A program made the translations under genes and the position numbers. A DNA stretch of 64,000 nt, taken from the NCBI RefSeq assembly GCF_017591425.1, contig NW_024467120.1, positions 5,022,001 through 5,086,000 of the forward strand. Direction: 5' to 3'. Numbering within the stretch: position 1 is the first letter of the stretch; each line of letters begins with the position of its first letter. This document shows positions 46,401 through 58,400 of this stretch, piece after piece. The DNA comes from Ochotona curzoniae. Lineage: Eukaryota; Chordata; Mammalia; Lagomorpha; Ochotonidae. Under the pieces are notes generated by a model. The model did not search any database. It saw only the letters and a list, made by a program, of their open reading frames with translations, and had not been told where the DNA came from.

Positions 46401-49400
46401 ATTTGTAGTTTTTTAGTTTCAGTTTTATTTCTTTTTGCTGTGATTTTTATCATTTCTTCCTTTCTATTTTTTCTTTTATTAGCAATAAGTTCCTTTTTTT
46501 TAAGATTTATTTTTATTTTTTTATTGGAAAGGCAGATATACAGAGAGGAGAGACAGAGAGAAAGATCTTCCACCTGATGACTCAGTCCCTAAGTGAGCAC
46601 AACGGCCGATGCTATGCAGATCCGAAGCCAGGAGACTCTTCCGGGTCTCCCACATGGGTGCAGGGTCCCAAAGCTTTGGGCCGTCCTCGACTGCTTTCCC
46701 GGGCCACAGTCAGGGAGCTGGATCGGAAGTGGGGCTGCCGGGATAGATCCGGCGCCCATATGGGATCCCGGGCGTGCAAGGCGAGGACCTTAACCACTTG
46801 CGCATCGAGCCGGGCCTAGCAATAAGTTCTTGAGATGCATTTAGATCATTTATTTGAGATATTTTGATTTTTTGGTAATCACCTGATATTATAAATGTCC
46901 CTTTCAGTACTGATTTTGCTTTATCTCATGGGTTTTGATACTTGTGTTTTTATTTTCATTTCTTCCAAACAAGGTTTTTTTTCCCATTAATTTCTTCAGT
47001 GATACATAGCAATAGCATTTTTTTCTCCAAGATGGGTTTTGGACCCGGTGTGATAGCCTTGTGGCTAAAGTCCTCGCCTTGCACACCCAGAATCCCGGAT
47101 GGGTGCCAGTTCATATTCTGGCTGTTCAGCTTCCCTTTCAGCTCTCTGCTTGTGGCCTGGGAAAGCAGTCACGCACTGAGCAAAGCCTTAAGACCCTGCA
47201 CTGCATGGGAGACCCGGAAGAAGCAGCTCCTGGCTTCAGATCAGCTCAGCTCCAGCTGTTGCACCTAATTGGAGAGTGAACCAGTGGATGGAAGATCTTT
47301 CTCTCTGTTTCTCCTTCACTCTGTAGATCTGCCTTCCTAATATAAATAAATCTTTAATAAAAAAAGTTTATATTTTCTTTCACTCATATTCAGCGATACA
47401 TTGGTCATTCATTAGCATGCTGTTTAGTTTCCTGTTGTACATTTTCTATTTTCCTCCCTGTTGTTGATTTTGTTTTATGGCTTTTCACTTAAGGGGATGT
47501 GTAATAACTGTGTAATAGAGACTATCATCGGCCCAGTGTGATAGCCTAGTGGCTAAATCCATGCCTTGCATGTGCCAGGATCTCATATGGGTGTCAGTTC
47601 ATGCCTGTACTGTTCCACTTCCCATGCAGCTCCCTGCTGCAGCCCGGGAAAGCAGTAGAGGATGGCCCATAGTCTTGGGACCCTGCAGCCATGTGGGAGA
47701 CCCAGGGCGGAGGCTCCTCCTGGCTCCTGGCTTTGGATCGGCTCAGTCTGGCTGTTGCGTCCACTTGGGGAGCAAACCAGTGGATGGAAGATCTCTGTCT
47801 CTGCTTCTCTTTGTAAATCTGCCCTTCAATAAATCTTAAAAAGCAAAAACACCAAAAAAACTAATTTTTGTTAAAAAGAAAAAGACTATCATATCCAGAT
47901 GCGAGGATACAATGCAGTGTGCAGCTCTGCTTTCATATCAGATGGACTCCCAATGACACTATTAAATATATGTTGACTATTAAATATCTCTTGACACTTA
48001 AATACCATCATGATGGACTTAATGACGGTTTATGAATATAAATCTAAAAATTATGGATCCAGAGCTAGTGTTCAGCTTAACAGTTAAAGGGCCCAGTCCC
48101 CACCTTGGAGTGCCGGGATTTGATTCTTGGTGTCCTGACTACAGCTTCCTGCCAGTGTAGACAGTAGGTGTCGGAGATTTGACAGTAGGTGTCAGGTATT
48201 TGGGTCCCTGCCACCTACATAAGAGGTGTGGATTGAGTTCCCGACTCCTGGCTCGCTCTGATTGTTGTCGTTTGGGGCAGTAAACTGGCACATAGGATAT
48301 CACTGTCCCTCTCAGGTAAATAAGGGAAAAAATGACATTCAGTTTCTTTGACATCTGGCTGTTTAGGTGCTTTGTAACTTTTTTCCGCTTCAGGCTGTGT
48401 TTTGGAAGGAACTGATCACCCGTGACTGTGTTGTAAATGTGTTTGCCTTGTTCCCTTCCTTCTGATGTCCCCGAGCTCTGTGATGGTGTCCGCTCCTTTA
48501 CTGCTCTTGGTAATTCAGAAGAGAAGAGTGGAGAGGACAGAGTCTTGGGGTTGGCCAGAACTGTTTGAAACTCCCTCGTGTGATTCTCACACTCACCTTG
48601 CAGGGTGGAGGGCCCTCTGAAGGGAAAGGCAGGAGGCTGCCTCTGACCAGGGCCTTGGTTGCCCACGCTGAGGGGCTGGCACTGCTGGGCACTGTGCTTC
48701 CCAGGCGCTCCTCGGTGGTCGTTTTCTCTGTGAATACAAGCTCGACATCTCACTTCTGTTCTTGGCCTCCCGTTACAGAATTGCGTGTATTTTCGAAAAG
48801 ACTAGCATATTAGGTTTTGCCTATTTTGGAGATGGCTGTAAATTCTACCATTTTTTTTTTCTTGTAACCTTCTATAATGTTACTCTTTTTACTCAATATT
48901 GAGGTTTACTTTAAATTGTTATTTGTGGAGCAGGGAGAAATTAACATAGCAGAGCTGCCATTTGGATGGCAGCTCCAAATGGATCACTCTGCAAATTCAT
49001 GAAACAGGCCAAATGCCAAGATCTGGGAGCTGAATCCAGGACTCCTGTGCAGGTGGCAGGGACCCGGAAGGTGAGCCATCGCCTGCCACTTGCATGGATC
49101 TGAATTAGCAAGCAGCCAGAGTCAGCAGCGAAATCGAGGATCAAGCCAAGTCACTCTGGGTTGGAACCATAGTTATCCCGGTTGGCAGCTAGGCCAAACA
49201 CCCAAGCCGGTATTGGTCTTTGGCTATGCATCAAGCTGATGCATTCCTAAAGCTCTGCTTAATCCAGTCAGTCTATCAGTGTAGAAGGAATCTTCCAAAC
49301 TTCACGCAAAGTGCATATCATGAAAAAACTGAGTTTCAAAAAATAATTTTGTACCAAAATCAATTTATCTTTTTTTTTTTTTTTAAGACTACTCGCATCA

Positions 49401-52400
49401 CTTCTTGGCCTTTTGGCTAAGATCAAGTGTAAAGACTACTCACTTTGGGGACACCCTGGACTGAGGGTTCTCCTGCTTGTTTTGAACTCCTGTGTGTGGA
49501 GTTGTACATGATGGTGGGTCTAGCTGCTGTTGCTCAGCCCTGTTTGTGAACTGTATCCCTGGGATATGTGTGGCTTTAGTTTGTTCCGATTATATAAATA
49601 TAACATAACTTAGTCATTGATGCGTGTTGATGGACCTCCAGTTGCTTTTAGCTTTACTATGAACACTGCTCTTCTAGCATTTTTTTTAATTTTGAAGATT
49701 TATTTATTTTAATTAGAAAGGTAAGTTTCTATAGAGAAGGGGATACAGAAAGATCTTCCACCCATTAATTCACTCCCCGTATGGCTGCAGTGACAGAGCT
49801 GAGCCAGTGTGAAGTAAGGAGCCAACAACTTTCTCCAGATCTTCCACATAAGTGCAGGGTCCTGAGGACTTGAACCATCCTTCTCTGCTTTCTCAGGCAA
49901 GAAGCAGGGAGCTGAATGGGAAGTGGAGCAGCCAGTACATGAACTGGTAGCCCTATGGGATACCGGCACTTGGAGTTGGAGGCTGAGCCAATTTAGCCAT
50001 TTTATCAGGCCATCTTCTGGGCATTTTATACACTTTTCTTGGTACAGGCATACAAGGGACTCTCTAGAAAATACATCAAGGTTATAATTGCTAAATATAT
50101 CATGTATATATCATATACGCATCTCCCATGATGCAAGATAAGCCCAAATGTAAATGCTTACACTTTGTCAGCTTGCTGACTACAATCATTTATATTACAA
50201 TACCTGTTTCATGTCCTTACTCATACAGTGTTTCATCAGACTTTTTAAGACATTTAAAACTCAGGAAAGGAAGGAAGATCCTTACTGCATATTCCCCTCC
50301 ACTAAGTGGCTGCAGTGGCTGAGGTCGAACTAGGATAAAACCTGGAGCTTCAGCTTGGTCTCCCACATGAGGTGACAGAAGTCTAAGTGCTTCAGCCGTG
50401 TGCTACTGCGTTGCCAGGTGTGTTAGGAGGGAGCTGGATGAGAACAGGAGCAGCTGGGACTGCAGCTGGCATTCAGAGTTCTGTTACATCACTACGCTGT
50501 CCCTTTGTCAGACTTTTGTCTTTTCCAGTTTGATAGGTGAAAAGGAATAGTTTCTTAAAGGTAAATTGACATTTATGACTATTTTGTAAGTAAACCTGAT
50601 TAACCCTGGGTTATTTTTTGCAGCCTGAGGTCTCAGACCATTGTTCCCTCCCTGAGGACCTGGTGAGTACTCCACAAGTTGAGTTGAACTTGATTGTGAC
50701 TTCCACAGGGAAACCCCATGATAAATGACAGATACCATTTGGTCCTGGGCAAAAGCTTTATAATCTAAAATGGTAACTGTATAAGCTTTTCATTACTTTA
50801 AGTAAAATACCTAAGGGCTTTCTAGGGATGGAGGTTTATTTCAGCTTTCAGTTTGTAGGCTCAGAATTGAGTGACCCCATTAGCTCACTGCCTGGAAAAG
50901 GCTGGCGCAGTGCAGCTTGTGTCGGGGAACAGATGGTATAGGGCACCAGAGAACAGAGAGAGAAGCCAGAGTGAACTCAGATCACGAGCCCCAGCTCACT
51001 CATGAGAGAGACCTCTCTTCTGAAGATAAGCCCCTGACCACCTTCAGCCCTCCCTGTGCTCCCAGGAGCCCCAGCCCTCTTCTCAGGTTATAGTTTGATG
51101 GATTCTGTATCCTAAATCTATCAGTCATTAACCTCACCCTGGTCAGAGGCTTTATAATCTGAAATGGTAATTCTGTTAGCTTTCATTACTTTAAGTAAAA
51201 TACCTAAGGTCTTTCTAGGCAAGGAGGTTTATTTCAGGTTGCAGTTAAGACATCTGCATGAGTTTGGGGAGTGAAGGCTTGTTCAATCCACAGCAGTAAT
51301 TTCATTAGGGAAGTGACTAGGAGAATGATGTACCAGGAGATTGCGTCCCAGACCTTGGCTGTGTGTTTACAAGGCAATAAGGCGGGTACTGCCTGCCGTC
51401 CTGCTTTGGGGATCGGCTTGCCAGATTTGTTTCTTGCGTCTCTGCACTTGACTCCTCAGGGAAAAGAGCAAAAGGACAATTTTGATTGTCTTGGCCCAAG
51501 CTCAGCTACAGGAGTGTTCCTGTGCCTTCTGACCTTTGTGTAACTGCTGTGTCCTGTCCACGCCCAGATGTGGTTGGACAAGCAGTGTCTCCAGCTGGCA
51601 GAGCCACGCGCGTCATTTCACATCATTGTGAAACTTTGTGTACAGTGGAGCCAAATACATTGGCTGTTTCAGAAATGATTTTAGAAGGTACAGGTTTCTG
51701 AAATTCAAACAATTATGGGTCAGTCTGGTTTCAGTGATTTGGGGGTTCTTAACTAAAGGTTCTAGACGTCTGAAATGTATGAGTATGGATACAACGGATT
51801 TTTAGGCAAAGGGAGAATGAGTTGCAAATCTGTTTAAAATCCACTCAATTACATGAAGAGTTTATACCCTCAAACATTCCCATTGTAAAGGAGTGGTCTA
51901 CATAATTTTTGAATTTGGGGTGGATATGATACAATTTTGGAAGAAAGATAAAGTAAATGCCATTATGATTCCCTCTCCATTTGTCCTTTGCTATTGAGAC
52001 CTTTTTGTAATCTGAAGAATCTGAGCTGTAGGACAGGGGCCATCCTCCCTGGATACCAGAGCTTAAAAACATGGACCAGCATCCTTGGATTCCATCTGCC
52101 ATTTATTTATTTATTTGCATTCAGTTAAGAAATGATTGTCAAATACTGATTTATAACCATAATTGTCTGCCTTTTTCTCCAATTTTTAAAGATTCTAGTG
52201 TCACTTTTTTTTAAGGATTTATTTTTTTTCTGGAAAGGCAAATTTACAGAGAAGGAACGACAAGAGAAAGGTCTTGCATCTGCTGGTTCACTCCCCAAAT
52301 GGCCGCCATGGCCAGACTGAGCCAATCTGAAGCCAGGAACCAAGAACTTCCTCCGGGTCTCCCATGCCGGTACAGGATCCCAAGGCTTTCGGCCATATGT

Positions 52401-55400
52401 CCTCTGCTGCTCTCCCAGGCAGTGACAGGGAGCTGTGTTAGAAATGGCGCAACTGAACTGGTGTCCATATCCTGGTGCTCACAAGCAGAGGATCAGCCAG
52501 TTGAGTCATTGCACAGGCCCCATCTTCTAGTGTTGTTCTTAAAACACACACATACACACACACTTTAACAATTGATTTGCAAGGCAGAGAAACCAAGAGA
52601 GAAGGAGAAGCAGAGAGGGATCTTTGATTTGCCACAACCACCAGGGTTGAGCCAATCTAAAGCCTAGAGTTAAGGAACTTCGTCCTGGTCTCCCAGACAG
52701 GTGGTAAGGTCTCAAGTACTTGGATTGCCATCCACTGCCTTCCCAGCATATTGGCAGGGAGCTGGATTGGAAGTGAAATAACCAGGATTCAAATAGACAC
52801 CCTAATGTCGCTCATGTTACTGCAAGCCAGCAGCTAAACCTGTTGGTGTCACAATGCTGGCCCCTAAAGCAGTTTCTAAATTTTGGATGTATGTGTGGGT
52901 TTTCTAGAACTACTGTAACAAGTTTCCAGAAATTAAGTAGCTTAGACGGAAATATAGTTTGTCACAACTTTAGATGGTGGAACTCTGAAATCAAGGTGTC
53001 CACAGAGCCACATCTGAAGACTGGAGGAGGGGCTTCGTCCTACTTCTAGAGGCTGCCAGCAGTCGTTGGTGTTGGCCTTCCTTGGGTTTTAGAAACTCCT
53101 CCAGTCTCAGCCCATGCCATCACGTGTCCTTCCCTGTGTGTCTTATCTCTTCATCTCTCTCACAAGGTGACAGTCATAGTGGATCTGGAGTCCCCTCGAC
53201 TCCAGGATGACTTAATTTATCTAATTACGTCTGCTATGACCTTGTTTCTAAATAAGATCACATTTCACCTTCTGAAGTTACATGGACATAGATTTTGGGC
53301 AAATGCTGTTTACGCTCAGTCCACTGAGTGTTGAATAAATGCACAGGTAGATTGTGTAAATTACCATTTCTTCTGTTGTGTATGTATTAGAGATGAGACT
53401 GGCATTTCCGATGGTATGTTAACAGAATTACAATCAGGTGTCGAGGAATGGAGACCAGGAAATGGTCGCCCTCCCTCCCCTCAAAGGCTTCAACAGCCAG
53501 GGCTGGACCAGGTGGAAACCAGGAGCCGACATGTCCATTCGAGTCTGACTTGGGTGTCTGGAGCCCCTGTGCTTGGACATGCTTCACTGATGTCCCAGGG
53601 GTATTAGTGTGAAGCTAGATTGGAAATGGAGCAGTTTGGGCTTAAACCACTTCTCTGATAAGGAATGCAGGTGTCTCAAGCAGCAGCTTAACTTGCTGCG
53701 CCACAGTGTTGCCCACTTGGCTGCTTATTTTGATGATTGTAGTTTACTTTTCTCATTCAGTAGGCTTTGGCAAAAAGAGTAAAGCTTGACTACAACTTTA
53801 AACTTTATTTTGTTCATTGCAACTATCTTTCCTTCCTATGTAAAAAGAGGGGGCTGGATGATATGTGATTACCATGTGGAAAGAAATTATCCATGTCAAA
53901 TTTAGGTCTAGGTCTGCAGTGTAGTGAGTCAGTACAGCCTTAAGACTGACCTGGTGGGCCTGGCGTGGTGGCCTAGTGGCCAAAGTCCTCGCCTTGAACA
54001 CGCCCTGGGATCCCATATGGGCGCCAGTTCTAATCCCGGCAGCTCCACTTCCCATCCAGCTCCCTGCTTGTGGCCTGGGAAAGCAGTCGAGGACAGCCCA
54101 AAGCCTTGGGACCCTGCACCCACGTGGGAGACTTGGAGGAAAGTTCCTGGATCCTGGCTTCAGATTGGATAAGCTCCGGCCATTGCACTCACTTGGGGAG
54201 TGAATCATCGGACGGAAGATCTTCCTCTCTGTTTCTCCTCCTCTCTGTATATGTGACTTTGCAATGAAAACAAATCTTAAAAAAAAGACTGACCTGATGT
54301 TGGTAGGTGCTTGGGGAAGAGGGAGGTTGCTGGGAGTATATTGGAAATAATTCTGCCTGGCAAACATTTACTCCAGGTATCATCACCCATTGTTTCCCCT
54401 AAGTCTGTGTGTGCAGAACTTAGTTAAGAAGTGTTAAGTATGATGGTTAGAGAAGCTGAGAACGGGGATCAAGGGTGGATGAGATGAAGCAGATCATCTA
54501 TTCCTGGTGGGACTGGCACACACGTTTCTCATCTGCCACTGCCCTCTTCTGCTTGGCCCATTTCAGAGAGTGTCAGAAGTCTCCAGCCACTGGTGGTACT
54601 CCATGCTCATCCTACCTCCTTTACTGAAAGACAGCGTGGCAGCGCCCCTGCTTTCTGCCTACTACCCCGACTGCGTCGGCATGAGCCCCTCTTGCACCAG
54701 CACCAACCGTGCCGCTGCCAGCAGCCCTGGGAAGCTGGAGCACTCCAAGGTGGCCCCCTCTGCACTTGGTGAGCACCCAGCCTGGCCCCTGCTTGCCGCG
54801 TGTCCTCCCTGAAATGTGCGGGTAGCAATATGCCGAAGCTCATTTCCAGCCTACATGACACATGAGGGAAAGCAGGTCCCTGCTCCCTGGGTTTGTTGTA
54901 TGGTGAGCCTTCTGGGTGGTCCCCAGCAGGAGGTTCCACCAAGGATCAGAAATACTCAGGGAGAAAGTTGCATTTGTACTGAATACTTGCACACTTTTTC
55001 TTTTTAAAAAAGATTTATATGTTGAAAGGCAGAATTAGAGGCAGAGAGAAAGCTAGATCTTCCATCCTCTGGTTGATTTTCCAAATGGCCTCAGCAGCCA
55101 GCCTTTAACAAGGGCTAAGGGCAGAAGCAAGACCTCCGTCACTGCCCTGCAGGTGAGTGGCAGGGGCCCAGGGCCTTGGGCCATCAGCTGTTGCTTCCCC
55201 AGGCACATTAGCAGGGAGCTGCATCAGAATCAGAGTAATTGAGGCTCCAACTGGCATTGATAAGGGGTGCTCCCAAGCAGTGGCTCAACTTGCTGAGCCA
55301 CAACACAGATCCCAGAGTTTCCTTGTTGTCATTGTGCCCTAAATAATGTAGTATAACAACTGTTTAGATAGCGTTTACAAGTGGTAGCTGTTTAGGGAAT

Positions 55401-58400
55401 TTAAACGTGTATATCGAATTTTTGGTACAGAAGCAAGAATTCTGGAAATTCTCGCTCTGTATGAGCAAACTGCATTTTTCATAATCTGAATATATTTTTA
55501 CCTTGTTGCCCATCTTAAGGTTTTTCACTGATAATGCTAGGCCCTCTTAAAATGTTCTTGGTCTGAAAATGAAAGCCAAAATGGTGATTATCGGTGTTCA
55601 TGAAGGTATCCTGAAACAGGTACTCACATGCTCTTATGGGGAGGGTACGTTTAGGAAGGACAGTCTGGCAGTCAGTGGGCATCACAGCCTTCCAGGTAAG
55701 TGCCCTTTGATCCAGAAATGGTGTTTCCAGAAAATTAGCCTACATGAATGCATAGAATTTGTTTTGATATTATTTGTAGTAGTGAAATAACTAATTATAA
55801 TTTAAATCCCCAGTATAGTGGAATGATTAAATAATAAACAAACAAAAAGCCATTAGGGTCATGTTTAAAGACATGCAAAAATGTTCACAAGATTGTAAAT
55901 TTTGAATAGGATAGCATAAGCTGTACTTCAATATCATTCTGTATTCATTGAAGCTGATGTAAGAATGGAGTATCCCCTGAATGCTAGCCCACCCTGTGTC
56001 CATCATCCGGGGGTAGTGATGTGAACCTGCCCATTTTGTAATCAGAAAATGCCAACTAAAGATACTTATGAAAGATAATTGCCACAAGGGGTGTGTGTTC
56101 GGGAAGTGTGGAATGTCAGTGATTCTGGTCTGAGTTCTGGGAATCAGCGGCACACACTGTGAGTATACTTTACACTCCTGAGCGTTCAGACAGTATAGGT
56201 AGTATATTTTATTGCATTTTTGAGCGAGGTAAGATTTTGAGAAAATTTACATTTCATTCCAATCAGAAAGAGTGGGGACGGTGATGGTTTGGTTCATGTG
56301 TAGTTTGCCTCCCTGACGGGGAGAAATACCAAGGCTGGGTGCTGCTATTGTTTTGGGTTGGTTTTTGCTCTTTGATTCTCCTGGGTTTGGAAGTTGCCCT
56401 TGCAGGAGCTGCCTGTTTGTGTCACTTGTCAGTTCCAGGCATGAACCAGTACTTCCAGCCTTTCTACCAGCCCAACGAATGCGGCAAGGCCCTGTGCGTG
56501 CGGCCGGACGTGATGGAGCTGGATGAGCTCTATGAGTTCCCTGAGTATTCCCGTGATCCCACCATGTACCTGGCTTTGAGAAACCTCATCCTGGCTCTGT
56601 GGTACACGAACTGCAAAGTAAGTTGGGCATGTCAGCCGCACACTCGCAGAGAGCTGCTTTACCTGGGCCCTGCTGTTGTCTAGGGCGGCTCAGTGTTGAG
56701 GTGGGGAGGGCTGTCCCTGGCTGTGTGGGAAGATGCCTGGCACCATTCTTTCCTTTCTTTTTTTTTTTTTTTTTGCCTGCTTCTGAATAGCAGTGTTTTT
56801 ATTTTTATTTTTATTTCTTTTTATTATTATAATTTCATGATACAATTCCATAGGCCCTGGGATTTCCCTTATCCCTTCCCCAAGCACTCTCCCCTCCCCA
56901 GCGAGTTCCCCATGAGATAACGGTTTCCGCTGATCTTTGGTGAAATGTGTAGGCACAAATAGATGAGTTTTGTTTTTTAATCCATTCCACTAATTATGAC
57001 ATTTGATTGATGCGTTTAAGCCGTTTACATTCAGGGTTAATACAAATAGGTGGTAATTTGGTTCTATCTACTGTACCTTTAATTTGCTCTACTATATTCT
57101 TCATTTCTGATATATCAGCTTTCATTTGATTCATTTCCAGTGTGACATATTCCTTGAATTCCTTGAATGCCTGTTTAATGTGCTTCTCGTTAAGAAGTTT
57201 TATAACAAGTATTTTGAAATCTGTATCCCCATTTTGTTGATGTCTTTCTCAGTTAACTTTGAGGTTACCAAACGGTTTTGCTCCTTTGCAGGGGATTCTT
57301 CAGTAATATTCATTGTGCCTTTCTCTCTTTTGCTCTTGGTCACTGAACTTCTGGTTATCAGATTCTTCTCCTTGGGGCAGGTTTCTGAGCTCTGTCACCC
57401 ACAGGTCTATAGTTCGATTTTACTTATTGCAGTTGGTACATGGCTCTTTGTTTGCAGTCACTTGTGCCACTCCGTCCAGTGAGTTCCAGGTCTGGGTTCT
57501 TATGTTAGATTTCCACCATGGTCTCTGTAGCCCCAACTCTTGGCTCACCAGTCTCCACCTCCTGTGATCCCATGCTGAGGTTGCACTGTTGTCTGTACAA
57601 CCTGTCTCCCACTTGTGGTTGGAACAGTCCTAGGATTAGGGAGACACCAGGTGTCATGTATAGTTAGGTTGTTATTGGTGATCTTGCATGAACCTGTTGG
57701 CCGTTAAATCTGAGGGCCACATGGACCTATTTTGACCCATAAATGTCATAATTGGTATTATTTTCCTGTGGGACCAGTGCAATCCACTGAGCTCAGTGAG
57801 TTCTCCTGAGCTCAGCACTGTCGACCCTGCAGTTAAAGCTTTTCTGTACAAAATGGCCCCTGATGTACCACTAGTAGATCTGCTTGGCCGTCTTGATCTG
57901 CTGGTGTCAGATCAGAGGGCTACCAGGACCTGTCTTGGGTGGAATCTGTAAGATGCCACATTGTTGCAGTTCGCTGAGCCAGAAATGAGTTCATTCCCAG
58001 CTTCGTGCATGCGCAGTCCTGCCCCATAGCCCTTGCCTCCTTAAACAAAATGGTACTTAATTCGGCTCTAGGAGGCGGACTTGATTATGAAATCCACCCT
58101 GTTCTCACACTCACTGCCTATCTGGGAGCTGGTGCTCTGTCTCTGCTCCTGGTCAAATCAAACAGACAAGCAGGGACAAGCAGTTCTTTGTCTGGGTTCA
58201 CCTCCCAAGGTGGAGTTCCGGCTGCAGGTGGAGTTCAGATCGCCGTTTGCTGAATGCTGCTGGAGTATCAGTCACTGCAACACTACATAGTTGTGTCTGC
58301 TGCTTTCCTGTATCTGTCAGTGTTCAGGTACCCCTCTGCTGTTGTTCTGTCCTCTCTTATTTCCTGGAATGTGCCCTCTTGCTTCACCCTGGTTAATATT

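Larger units (their letters stand above)
45906..47900 (-). mobile_element. Antisense L1 ORF2 fragment split by four SINEs
   Basis: Segments at 45906-46014, 46340-46492, 46817-47039, 47368-47518 and 47883 onward read in order as reverse-complement L1 ORF2. Examples are 'agttcttgagatgcatttag', 'tctcatgggttttgatactt' and 'attggtcattcattagcatg'. Confidence 0.75.
37566..50623 (+). other. 13-kb KDM1B intron after coding exon 5
   Basis: Almost wholly retroelements: a 3.2-kb poly(A)-tailed insertion (38155-41364), SINEs, sense and antisense L1 fragments (43020-47880) and a U2 pseudogene (49397-49431). No further KDM1B exon is required by reading phase. Confidence 0.7.
50663..54566 (+). other. KDM1B intron after coding exon 6
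   Basis: It contains a spaced direct repeat (50757-51246), SINEs at 52207, 52566, 53420 and 53954, and an old interspersed repeat (52880-53330). Confidence 0.6.

Noticed and set aside
57126..57567. Plus-strand hydrophobic frames resembling small membrane proteins
   Set aside because: They are the reverse strand of the L1 ORF1 start; leucine and phenylalanine runs come from antisense lysine/glutamate codons.
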